A stretch of 64,000 bases of DNA from Panopea generosa. Its lineage: Eukaryota > Mollusca > Bivalvia > Adapedonta > Hiatellidae. The stretch is from assembly GCA_029582155.1 (NCBI GenBank), contig CM055901.1, positions 46,497,228-46,561,227 of the forward strand, in the 5' to 3' direction. The notes beneath the pieces were generated by a model. It had not been told where the DNA came from. It was given only the letters and a program-made list of their open reading frames with translations, and did no database searches. Every line of letters begins with the position of its first letter. Positions within the stretch are counted from its first letter, which is position 1. The position numbers were made by a program, and so were the translations under genes. Shown here one piece after another: positions 46,673 through 57,600 of the stretch.

Positions 46673-47426
46673 GAAATTCCTTGTATATCATGCTTAACAT
46701 GTAAATTTCATGTTTATTGATTTCTTACATGTAATATGTGTCATATTTTGGCTATATAACCAGGCTTCTGTTTCACCAACATTTAACTTAAATACTTAAA
46801 AACTTAACTAAGTTTTGACTGGTTATTTATCTATTATATAATCAATATCAATGACACAAAATGCAGTTTTACTGGAACCAGTCTAAAATCATGATCACAT
46901 GGCTGCTTTTCCTAGATTTAAGTTTTTAAGTATTTAAGTATATGTTGGTGAAACAGGAGCCAGGAGATAAATTGTACACTGTGTCAGAAGCATATACCAT
47001 TATGCCAAGGGAACATGTGACAGATATTTGTCTAAGTTTTTTCTCTTCACTTCACTGTGCTTAATGAGATAATACTTTTTATATTATGTTTTTCCATAGT
47101 TTATTAACATAAATGTCTAATTTATTTTTGTATGATGATAAATTGTTGATTTCTATTCAAATGAGAAAGCTGTCAGATTAATTTCATACCCAAGGTAATG
47201 AGAGGTGTTGTATTAGGACGTAGGCCTTGGAATCTTTGAACATAATTGTTTTTGTGTTGTGTATATTGATGACGATTATTGAAAATCAGCATTCTAGAAT
47301 TGTATGATATCTACAATTGTTTTATTATAAATTATGGTGTTATGAAGAGTGGAAAGCAAATGTTGTTATGCATGTAATTAAAGTAATGGTTGCAGAGATG
47401 TCGGGGGTATAATTAATGTTAGTACC
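46673..47426. other. Gene-free stretch with a long inverted repeat
   Basis: 46765-46810 ('ctgtttcaccaacatttaac', 'ttaaatacttaaaaactta') and 46915-46960 ('taagtttttaagtatttaag', 'tatatgttggtgaaacagg') are near-perfect reverse complements about 110 bp apart. They look like the terminal inverted repeats of a ~200-bp non-autonomous DNA element (about 46765-46962). The rest is AT-rich. Confidence 0.7.
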
Positions 47427-47690
47427 GCTTATTGTTGAAACTACCATGAACAGACAGATGGTAAGAGATGGATGTATTGATAAAACTGCCATGAAACTGA
47501 CAGATATAAAGAGATGGATGTATCTAAAACTGCTTATTGATAAATATATCATGAAACTGACAGATGGTAAGGGATGGATGTATCTAAAACTGCTTATTGA
47601 TAAATATACCATGAAACTGACAGATGGTAAGGGATGGATGTATCTAAAACTGCTTACTGATAAATATACCATGAAACTGACAGATGTGAG
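47427..47690 (+). repeat. 60-bp tandem repeat, ~4.4 copies (R10)
   Basis: The 60-bp units contain 'catgaaactgacagatggta', then 'gggatggatgtatctaaaac'. The period is a multiple of three, so both strands stay open across it. Each unit contains 'gacagatg|gtaagg', a good donor-like word. The last unit changes directly into the candidate exon below. Confidence 0.9.
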
Positions 47691-47691
47691 G

Positions 47692-47814
47692 GGACAACCG
47701 ACATTACTTGGAAAACCTCACAGGAAGGATGGTCCTGTTAATGCAACTATTGCCATAAGTGACAATTTGGATTATATCTATGAATCCAGACGCAGAAGTA
47801 GTATACATCAATAA
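47692..47814 (+). CDS. Candidate exon or chance frame after the 60-bp repeat
   Basis: The frame reads GQPTLLGKPHRKDGPVNAT, then IAISDNLDYIYES, then RRRSSIHQ and a stop. Its composition is less AT-driven than chance frames nearby. An AG ('gatgtgag') just before GGGACAACC would keep phase with a hypothetical donor CG|GTAACA in the EF-hand terminal exon. No polyadenylation signal is obvious close by. It may be an alternative last exon of that gene, an exon of another gene, or chance. I recognise no domain. Confidence 0.25.
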   Translation, partial: GQPTLLGKPHRKDGPVNATIAISDNLDYIYESRRRSSIHQ

Positions 47815-48239
47815 GCTTACTTAATATAAGATGAAATTATAAGTTTATCGCGATCGTTAGAGATCTGAGAACAGAGATGCCTAAACAGTTTTTAAAAGTG
47901 TTAATTATAGTTATAATTCAAGAACATTTGTAAACCAGTATTTCTTTTTGTTGTGTGTTGAGTAAATTTCTTTAATTTGTAAATATTTTATAAATCTATT
48001 TCATATATATTGTATTCTATCCCAATAGTCAGAAAACCCTTGGTCGTTTTGCTACAGACCCTTGTTCAGTATTTATGTTGTGTACAAATGCACATGACTT
48101 CAAGAATATAATAATGAATGTTCTCAAATGATTCTAAACACAAATCTGTTGTTTCTTTCATATATTAGTAAGAAGTGCCCTTTAACATGATGTGTGGAAT
48201 TACAATGTATATATAGTATACACATGCACATATAAAGTA
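47815..48239. other. AT-rich gene-free stretch
   Basis: Nothing recognised. Confidence 0.5.
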
Positions 48240-48592
48240 TAGTCTGTTTCAATATCACAATACTACAACCCTAAAGTCATAGCTTGAACAAACTTGAGAG
48301 AAAACCATCAGGTTATACTATATACAAAATATCAAAACGAGAAGTGTTTTGAAATTTAGAAGAAAAGATACTGCTAAGCCTCTGGGGTGGAGCCAAATCT
48401 GACCACAGGGTTATGATATCTGAACAAAATAGAGAAAGCTCCTTGTAACAATGCTTTACACCAAATTGGATGAAAATCAAGCAGCTTCAGAGAAGAAGCA
48501 GTTTGAAGCAAAAGCAAAAATTTTACAGATGATGGACATGGTGAACAGAATAGCTAGCCCTGAGCTTAGGTGAGCTAAACATGTTCTGAGTA
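48240..48592. repeat. Bivalve-type repeat ending 'gaatagctagccctgagc...gtgagctaaac'
   Basis: The words 'gggtggagccaaatctgacc', 'cagcttcagagaagaag' and 'gaatagctagccctgagct', then 'aggtgagctaaac', match my memory of a repeat spread through bivalve genomes. It probably ends at about 48585. No coding content. Confidence 0.5.
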
Positions 48593-48717
48593 AAGGTAAA
48601 TGCCACTATATATTTTACTATCAAGTTTTATGAAATTAACCTAACAAAAACATATTCTAAATGAAATGTATATAGTCAAACTTCAAGTAGTTTTAATGTG
48701 ATCAGCTTATCAATAAA

Positions 48718-48977
48718 CCAGGTGTGGTATTCAAAAACCATTCTTAAGAATTTTCTTAAGCTTGAACTCAAGAATGAATTTAAAAAAAACACACTTCGAG
48801 ACCATTTTTTTAGGCTAAATTTTCCAAGCATGTAGGACAACCTAATATATAGTCCAATATACTCTCACAATTATTCTATATGTCATGGTAACCCAGATAT
48901 CTAAAGTTTGAAATTTGGGATTTTCAATTTCAAGTCTAAGGGTATTCTCAAGAATGGTTGGTGAATACGACCCCAGG
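48718..48977. mobile_element. ~260-bp non-autonomous TIR element
   Basis: The left end reads 'gtggtattcaaaaaccattc', then 'ttaagaa'. The right end reads 'ttctcaagaatggttggtga', then 'atacgaccccagg'. As inverted repeats they agree at roughly 27 of 33 positions. A truncated copy lies at 7841-8015. No coding capacity. The superfamily is not assignable from the ends alone. Confidence 0.75.
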
Positions 48978-49660
48978 TTACAAATGGAAATTTATGAATG
49001 TACTCTACCCATATGTTACTGAATTTTTTAAACAATAATTAGCAAGTCAATTGTCTCAAAGTGCTGATATGTAATAACTCAACATCAATGGAAAATAAGA
49101 AGTATATGTAGTGTGTACAGGTCTCCATTAACATTCAATCATTTGCCTGGGATTGGTTAAATTTGGGTAAGGGCATATTGGATCTAAGGCTGAGTGTCCG
49201 AAAGGGCAAGTTGGAAAATGCATACCGTATATGTTTGTTATCTATATTATGGGAACAAGTGGAATTAATGTCAGAACAAATAGATCTTCAAAGAATTTGT
49301 CCCGACTGGGCAAGTACCTTCAAAAGTTAATGCTACGGCAAGAGAAGGTCATAAATATAACAACATAAAACAAAGTAAACCATAAAAAAAAATTTATTTA
49401 ACACTTAACAATGCCTTTAAAAACACAAGTTTTTAAAGTTGAATACATTTTTTTTTTCATCAAAGATTTTTATTGATTCATATATGTTTCAAATTGAATT
49501 AATTTGTTAAATTTGTGTTTTAAAATTGAAAATCAAGACGAAAAAAGTTTTGTTCTGGTTTATCATTCATGTCATATCTAGATTTGATGAACCAATACTC
49601 ATACTTGCGTTTTTAAAGGTGATTGTATTTCAACCACAATAAAACAGGCTAAAAGAAAAA
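48978..49660. other. COA7 3' flank and probable 3' UTR
   Basis: On the minus strand two AATAAA words (plus-strand TTTATT at 49469-49474 and 49393-49398) lie 187 and about 260 nt past the COA7 stop and could be its polyadenylation signals. Left of that, 49120-49330 shows no gene. Confidence 0.5.
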
Positions 49661-50073
49661 CTATGAAAATGTGATAGAGTCTGGATTAGCAGTTTCGAGA
49701 AATTTCTTTTTATAAAGTTCAAACATTTCTTTATCTTTTGGAACCCCATCTCCTATTCTATAAATAGTTGCAGCATTGTAACAACCCTTGGCTTCGCCTC
49801 TGTGACACGCTTGTTTGCTCAATTCCAAGGCCTTCTCCATATTCCTTTCTATATCCTTACCAGCTAGGTACAAGGCAGCTCCATGCAGACATGCTTTCCC
49901 ATCTTTAACACTACATCCTCTTTCGTGCAGTTGAGCCGCTAATGGAATGTTATAAAACTTTTTATTGATAGTACACATTGTGCCTGCATTGTCACATGCA
50001 GCACCATCAGGGTTCTTAGAATCACAACCCCTTTTGAAGGCTTCATATGCTTTTTCCTCATTTTTCTGAAGAC
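49661..50073 (-). CDS. COA7: COA7 last coding exon (Sel1-like repeat cytochrome c oxidase assembly factor)
   Basis: COA7 is a Sel1-repeat protein of the mitochondrial intermembrane space needed for assembly of respiratory complex IV. The exon follows a clean minus-strand acceptor 'tttatttacag' (ends at 50074) and encodes about 137 residues. It contains repeated helical pairs with paired cysteines: RGCDSKNPDGAAC, RGCSVKDGKAC and QACHRGEAKGC. The C-terminus AATIYRIGDGVPKDKE ends in ...ITFS; the human protein has ASRMYKLGDGVDKDEA and ends LTFG. By length it covers roughly the C-terminal 60% of the family (~230 aa). The N-terminal exons are not in the visible unique sequence. They must lie above 50.1 kb on the minus strand, probably beyond the 28-bp array and outside the window. 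No damage is visible in the exon. Confidence 0.85.
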
Positions 50074-50117
50074 CTGTAAATAAACATTTAAATTTGTGCT
50101 TGACATATATCAATCAT

Positions 50118-50205
50118 CACTGTGGCAGGGCTGGGATTCAAACTCATGACCCCTGGATTGACAGTTAGACACCTTATTGAGCTAACTGGGCCCAGCTGAA
50201 ATAAC
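50118..50205 (-). mobile_element. tRNA-like SINE head, minus strand
   Basis: The minus strand reads 'ggcccagttagctcaataag' (A-box-like), then 'atgagtttgaatcccagccc' (B-box-like). It is short and lacks an acceptor stem, so it is a SINE head, not a tRNA gene. It lies 45 bp inside the intron next to the COA7 exon. Confidence 0.6.
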
Positions 50206-50259
50206 TTATTTATAAGCAAATGCAGATAAACAAGACATCAGAGTATTAAAACCAACACA

Positions 50260-50619
50260 TAGGTCCCCTATCTGTTTACCAAATTTGGTGCCATGCTGGC
50301 ATAGCGACCACAATTTTTGTCTGAAAAAATAATAAAATAATCTACATGATCTCCTTATTATCCTCTATCGACATGCAAAATTTCACAAATGTAGCTAAGC
50401 TGAGATACTTTTCTTGTCACAACAAGATCCAGGTTATATATGTAATATCACCTATTTTGTTGCTAAAAATTAAAATGACCTGCAATATCTCCTATTGTCC
50501 TCTATCCACATGCAAAGTTTCATAAACTTATCTTGGATACGTTTTAGTAATCTTTTCAGCCAGATGGACAGACAGAGTGTAAAACTATAGTCCAAGCTGG
50601 CGACACAGGTAGGGGACTA
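50260..50619. mobile_element. 360-bp non-autonomous TIR element (TA-type ends)
   Basis: Begins 'taggtcccctatctgt' and ends 'acaggtaggggacta'. These are inverted repeats of about 15 bp bounded by TA, which suggests a Tc1/mariner-like TA target. The internal sequence contains two related segments ('ctcctattgtcctctatcca', 'catgcaaa.tttca') and 'agccagatggacagacag'. It has no coding capacity. It lies in the presumed COA7 last intron. Confidence 0.7.
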
Positions 50620-50937
50620 ATTAGGACAAAACATCGTGAAACAGTTGCAAGACTTAACCCATGACTGATCATGGGTCCAAATCTCTTCCACTAGAAATGG
50701 GCTCTTCAAATAAAACAATTTCCACATAACCACTAATATGCATGTATTACTATTTGAATATAAACTGAAAAACTCTCACTTGAGTGATGCAGACCAGATC
50801 ACTGGATGAACAAAAGTGTGAACTGAAGATAAAAACTATCTACTCGTATTATTTGCTTTACAAAGTTTCATCAGTAAAAAGGAATTGGCAAAAATTAATG
50901 AACTTGTTTTTATGATCAAAGGGACATAATTACAATA
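50620..50937. other. Gene-free intronic stretch
   Basis: Nothing recognised. Checked on the minus strand for a COA7 upstream exon and none was seen. Confidence 0.45.
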
Positions 50938-51600
50938 AACAAGAGTTGTCAGAGGACAACATAGCTCGCAGATGGGATAAAACTCATCATCCATGCAAAG
51001 ACTGAGATTGGAGGCAAACACTAAAACTTAAACGCAACTAAACTCAAAAGTTTAACCTGGGTGTCTACAGAAGAAAATTCAAGTCCAGAAAGGCCATAAC
51101 TCTGCCAAAATGCAACCCCGAGTTATGGTTCTTGTCTCTGTGTGTTCCATCGATGATGGTGAACACACATGCAAAGTTTTATTCATATCTAATGAGCGGT
51201 TGCATAGATATTTTACCTGATAAAAAACTTTAACCTGAAAAATTAAGTCCAAAAAGGGCCATAACTCTGCCAAAATGCAATCCAAAGTTATGGATTTTTG
51301 TCTGTGTATGTTCTATTGATAATAGTGAACACACATGCGAAATTTCATTCATATCCAATGAGTGGTTGCATAGATATCTTAAACTTAAATGCAACTAAAT
51401 GCAAAAGTTAAACCTTGGTGTCTAAGTAAAAAAATGGCCATAACTGTGCCAAAATGCAATCCAGAGTTATGGTTCTAACCTGTGTGTGTTTCATTGATAA
51501 TGGTGAACACACATGCAAAATCCCCTTTCACATCCAATGAGTGGTTGCATAGATATCTTAAATTTAAACGCAAAAGTTTAACCTGGGTACCTACTCACGA
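50938..51600. repeat. Bivalve-type dispersed repeat with three internal ~170-bp units
   Basis: Begins 'aacaagagttgtcagaggac'. It contains three tandem units whose landmark 'ggccataactctgccaaaat' lies near 51092, 51258 and 51437 (third copy 'ctgtgcc'), each followed by 'gtgaacacacatgc' and 'atgagtggttgcatagatat'. The spacings are about 166 and 179 bp. This kind of block is familiar from bivalve DNA. It abuts the giant array on its right. Confidence 0.7.
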
Positions 51601-51644
51601 CGATGCCAGGGTCATGGCAATAGCCCTCCTTGGACTTTATCAAT

Positions 51645-54600
51645 TGTGAGAGGGGGCTTAGTTCACAACAATGGTGATATGGGGCTTTGTTCACCACAAT
51701 GGTGAGAGAGGGCTTAGTTCACCACAATAGTGAGAGGAGACTTAGTTTACCACAATGGTGAGAGGGGGCTTAGTTCACCACAATGGTGAGAAGAGGCTTA
51801 GTTCACCACAATGGTGAGAGAGGGCTTAGTTCAACACAATGGTGAGAGGAAACTTACTTCACCACAATGGTGAGAAGAGGCTTAGTTCACCACAATGATG
51901 AGAAAAGGCTTAGTTCACAACAATGGTGAGAAGAGGCTTAGTTCACCACAATGATGGGAGGGGGCTTAGTTCACCACAATGATGAGAAGAGGCTAAATTC
52001 ACCACAATGATCAGAAGAGGCTTAGTTCACCATAATGATGAGAAGAGGCTTAGTTCACAACAATGGTGAGAGAGGGCTTAGTTCACCACAATGATGAGAA
52101 GAGGCTTAGTTCACAACAATGGTGAAAGAGGGCTTAGTTCACCACAATGATGAGAAGAACTAAGCTCACAATAATGGTGAGAGGAGACTTAGTTCACCAC
52201 AATGATGAGAAGAACTAAGTTCACAATAATGGTGAGAGGAGACTTAGTTCACCACAATGATGGGAGGGGGCTTAGTTCACCACAAACGTGAGAGGAGACT
52301 CAGTTCACCACAATGGTGAGAGGAGACTTAGTTCACCACAATGGTGAGAGGAGACTTAGTTCACCACATGGTGAGAGGAGACTTAGTTCATCAAAATGGC
52401 GAGAGGGGGCTTAGTTCACAACAATGGTGAGAGGGGGCTTAGTTCACAACAATGATGAGATGAGCTTAGTTCACAACAATGGTGAGAGGGGGCTTAGTTC
52501 ACCACAATGATGAGATAAGCTTAGTTCACAACAATGGTGAGAGTGGGCTTAGTTCACCACAATGATGAGAGGGGGCTTAGTTCACAACAATGGTGAGAGG
52601 GGGTTTAGTTCACCACAATGGTGAGAGGGGGTTTAGTTCACCACAATGATGAGAGGGGGCTTAGTTCACCACAATGATGAGATGAGCTTAATTCACAATA
52701 ATGGTGAGAGGGGGCTTACTTCACCACAATGATGAGATGAGCTTAGTTCACCACAATGGTGAGAGGAGGGTTAGTTCACAACAATGGTGAGAAGGGGCTT
52801 AGTTCGCCACAATGATGAGATGAGCTTACTTCACAACAATGGTGAGAGGGAGCTTAGTTCACCACAATGATGAGAGGAGGCTTAGTTCACAATAATGGTG
52901 AGAGGTGGCTTAGTTCACCACAATGGTGAGAGGGGGCTTAGTTCACAACAATGGTGAGAGGGAGCTTAGTTCACAACAATGGTGAGAGGGGGCTTAGTTC
53001 ACAACAATGGTGAGAGGGGGCTTAGTTCACCACAATGGTGAGAGGGGCTTAGTTCACCACAATGTTGAGAGGGGGCTTAGTTCACCACAATGGTGAAAGG
53101 GGGCTTAGATCACCACAATGGTGAGAGGGGATTTAGTTCACCACAATGGTGAAAGGGGGCTTAGTTCTACACAATGGTGAAAGGGGGCTTAGTTCACCAC
53201 AATGGTGAGAGGGGGCTTAGTTCACCACAATGGTGAGAGGGGGCTTAGTTCACAACAATGGTGAGAGGGGCTTAGTTCACCACAATGTTGAGAGTGGGCT
53301 TAGTTCACCACAATGGTGAGAGGGGGTTTAGTTCACCACAAAGGTGAGAGGGGGTTTAGTTCACCACAATGGTGAGAGGGGGCTTTGTTCACCACAATGG
53401 TGACAGGGTGCTTAGTTCACCACAATGGTGAGAGGAGACATAGTTCACCACAATGATGAGAGAGGGCTTAGTTCACAACAATGGTGAAAGGTGGCTTAGT
53501 TCACAACAATGGTGAGAAGAGGCTTAGTTCACCAAAATGGTGTGAAGAGGCTTAGTTCACCACAGTGATGAGAAGAGGCTTAGTTCACCACAATGATGGG
53601 AGGGGACTTAGTTCACCACAATGATGAGAAGAGGCTTAGTTCACCACAATGATGAGAGGGGGTTTAGTTCACAACAATGATGATAGGAGGCTAAGTTCAC
53701 AACAATTGTGAGAGAGGGCTTAGTTTACCACAATGATGAGAAGAACTTAGCTCACAACAATGGTGAGAGGGGGCTTAGTTCACCACAATGATGAGAAGAA
53801 CTTAGTTCACAACAATGGTGAGAGGGGGCTTAGTTCACAACAATGGTGAGCGGGGTTTAGTTCACCACCATGGTGAGAATGGGCTTAGTTCACCACAATG
53901 GTGAGAGGAAACTTAGTTCACCACAATGGTGAGAGGAGACTTAGTTCATCACAATGGCGAGAGGGGGCTTAGTTCACCACAATGATGGGATGAGCTTAGT
54001 TCACAACAATGGTGAGAGGGGCTTAAGTTCACCACAAGGATGAGATTAGCTTAGTTCACAACAATGGTGAGAGGGGGCTTAGTTCACCACAATGATGAGA
54101 TGAGCTTAGTTCACAACAATGTTGAGAGTGGGCTTAGTTCACCACAATGGTGAGAGGGGGCTTAGTTCACCACAATGACAAGATAAGCTTAATTCACAAT
54201 AATGGTGAGAGGGGGCTTAGTTCACAACAATGGTGAGAGGGGGCTTACTTCACCACAATGATGAGATGAGCTTAGTTCACAATGGTGAGAGGGGGCTTAG
54301 TTCACCACAATGATGAGAGGGGGCTTAGTTCACCACAATGTTGAGATGAGCTTAATTCACAATAATGGTGAGAGGGGGCTTAGTTCACCACAATGATGAG
54401 ATGAGCTTAGTTCACCACAATAGTGAGAAGGCGCTTAGTTCACCACAATGGTAAGAAGATGCTTAGTTCACCACAATGGTAAGAGGGGGCTTTGTTCACC
54501 ACAATGGTGAGAGGGGGGCTTAGTTCACCACAATGGTGAGAGGGGGCTTAGTTCACCACAATGATGAGAGGGGGTTTAGTTCACCACAATGGTGAGAGGG

Positions 54601-57600
54601 GGCTTAGTTCACCACAATGGTGAAAGGGGGCTTAGTTCACCACAATGGTGAGAGGGGGCTTAGTTCACCACAATGGTGAGAGGGGGCTTAGTTCACCACA
54701 ATGGTGAGAGGGGGCTTAGTTCACAACAATGGTGAGAGGGGCTTAGTTCACCACAATGTTGAGAGGGGGCTTAGTTCACCACAATGGTGAGAGGGGGTTT
54801 AGTTCACCACAAAGGTGAGAGGGGGTTTAGTTCACCACAATGGTGAGAGGGGGCTTTGTTCACCACAATGGTGACAGGGGGCTTAGTTCACCACAATGGT
54901 GAGAGGAGACTTAGTTCACCACAATGATGAAAGGGGGCTTAGTTCACAACAATGGTGAAAGGTGGCTTAGTTCACAACAATGGTGAGAAGAGGCTTAGTT
55001 CACCACAATGGTGTGAAGAGGCTTAGTTCACCACAATGGTGAGAAGAGGCTTAGTTCACCACAATGATGGGAGGGGGCTTAGTTCACCACAATGATGAGA
55101 AGAGGCTTAGTTCACCACAATGATGAGAGGGGGTTTAGTTCACAACAATGATGATAGGAGGCTTAGTTCACAACAATTGTGAGAGAGGGCTTAGTTCACC
55201 ACAATGATGAGTAGAACTTAGCTCACAACAATGGTGAAAGGGAGCTTAGTTCACCACAATGATCAGAAAAACTTAGTTCACAACAATGGTGAGAGGGGGC
55301 TTAGTTCACAACAATGGTGAGAGGGGTTTAGTTCACCATAATGGTGAGAATGGGCTTAGTTCACTACAATGGTGAGAGGAGACTTAGTTCACCACAATGG
55401 TGAGAGGAGACTTAGTTCACCACAATAGTGAGAGGAGATTTAGTTCATCACAATGGCGAGCCCTGGCTTAGTTCACCACAATGATGGGATGAGCTTAGTT
55501 CACAACAATGGTGAGAAGGGGGTAAGTTCACCACAAGGATGAGATTAGCTTCGTTCACAACAGTGGTGAGAGGGGGCTTAGTTCACCACAATGATGAGAT
55601 AAGCTTAGTTCACAACAATGGTGAGAGTGGGCTTAGTTCACCACAATGATGAGAGGGGGCTTAGTTCACAACAATGGTGAGAGGGGGCTTAGTTCACCAC
55701 AAGGATGAGATTAGCTTAGTTCACAACAATGGTGAGAGGGGGCTTAGTTCACCACAATGATGAGAAGAACTAAGTTCACAATAATGGTGAGAGGAGACTT
55801 AGTTCACCACAATGATGGGAGGGGGCTTAGTTCACCACAATGGTGAGAGGAGACTCAGTTCACCACAATGGTGAGAGGAGACTTAGTTCACCACAATGGT
55901 GAGAGGAGACTTAGTTCACCACAATGATGGGAGGGGGCTTAGTTCACCACAATGATGAGAAGAGGCTAAATTCACCACAATGATGAGAAGAGGCTTAGTT
56001 CACCATAATGATGAGAAGAGGCTTAGTTCACAACAATGGTGAGAGAGGGCTTAGTTCACCACAATGATGAGAAGAGGCTTAGTTCACAACAATGGTGAGA
56101 GAGGGCTTAGTTCACCACAATGATGAGAAGAACTAAGCTCACAACAATGGTGAGAGGAGACTTAGTGCTCCACAATGATGGGAGGGGGCTTAGTTCACCA
56201 CAATGGTGAGAGGAGACTCAGTTCACCACAATGGTGAGAGGAGACTTAGTTCACCACAATGGTGAGAGGAGACTTAGTTCACCACAATGGTGAGAGGAGA
56301 CTTAGTTCATCAAAATGGCGAGAGGGGGCTTAGTTCACAACAATGGTGAGAGGGGGCTTAGTTCACAACAATGATGAGATGAGCTTAGTTCACAACAATG
56401 GTGAGAGGGGGCTTAGTTCACCACAATGATGAGATGAGCTTAGTTCACAACAATGGTGAGAGTGGGCTTAGTTCACCACAATGATGAGAGGGGGCTTAGT
56501 TCACAACAATGGTGAGAGGGGGTTTAGTTCACCACAATGGTGAGAGGGGGTTTAGTTCACCACAATGATGAGAGGGGGCTTAGTTCACCACAATGATGAG
56601 ATGAGCTTAATTCACAATAATGGTGAGAGGGGGCTTACTTCACCACAATGATGAGATGAGCTTAGTTCACCACAATGGTGAGAGGAGGGTTAGTTCACAA
56701 CAATGGTGAGAAGGGGCTTAGTTCGCCACAATGATGAGATGAGCTTACTTCACAACAATGGTGAGAGGGAGCTTAGTTCACCACAATGATGAGAGGAGGC
56801 TTGGTCTTAGTTCACAACAATGGTGAGAGGGGGCTTAGTTCACAACAATGGTGAGAGGGGGCTTAGTTCACCACAATGGTGAGAGGGGCTTAGTTCACCA
56901 CAATGGTGAGAGGGGGCTTAGTTCACCACAATGGTGAAAGGGGGCTTAGATCACCACAATGGTGAGAGGGGGTTTAGTTCACCACAATGGTGAAAGGGGG
57001 CTTAGTTCTACACAATGGTGAAAGGGGGCTTAGTTCACCACAATGGTGAGAGGGGGCTTAGTTCACCACAATGATGAGAGGGGGTTTAGTTCACCACAAT
57101 GGTGAGAGGGGGCTTAGTTCACCACAATGGTGAAAGGTGGCTTAGTTCACCACAATGGTGAGAGGGGGCTTAGTTCACCACAATGGTGAGAGGGGGCTTA
57201 GTTCACAACAATGGTGAGAGGGGCTTAGTTCACCACAATGTTGAGAGGGGGCTTAGTTCACCACAATGGTGAGAGGGGGTTTAGTTCACCACAAAGGTGA
57301 GAGGGGGTTTAGTTCACCACAATGGTGAGAGGGGGCTTTGTTCACCACAATGGTGACAGGGGGCTTAGTTCACCACAATGGTGAGAGGAGACATAGTTCA
57401 CCACAATGATGAGAGGAGGCTTAGTTCACAACAATGGTGAAAGGTGGCTTAGTTCACAACAATGGTGAGAAGAGGCTTAGTTCACCACAATGGTGTGAAG
57501 AGGCTTAGTTCACCACAGTGATGAGAAGAGGCTTAGTTCACCACAATGATGGGAGGGGGCTTAGTTCAACACAATGATGAGAAGAGGCTTAGTTCACCAC

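Noticed and set aside
47340-47672. 110-codon minus-strand frame
   Set aside because: Translation of the 60-bp repeat on the opposite strand.
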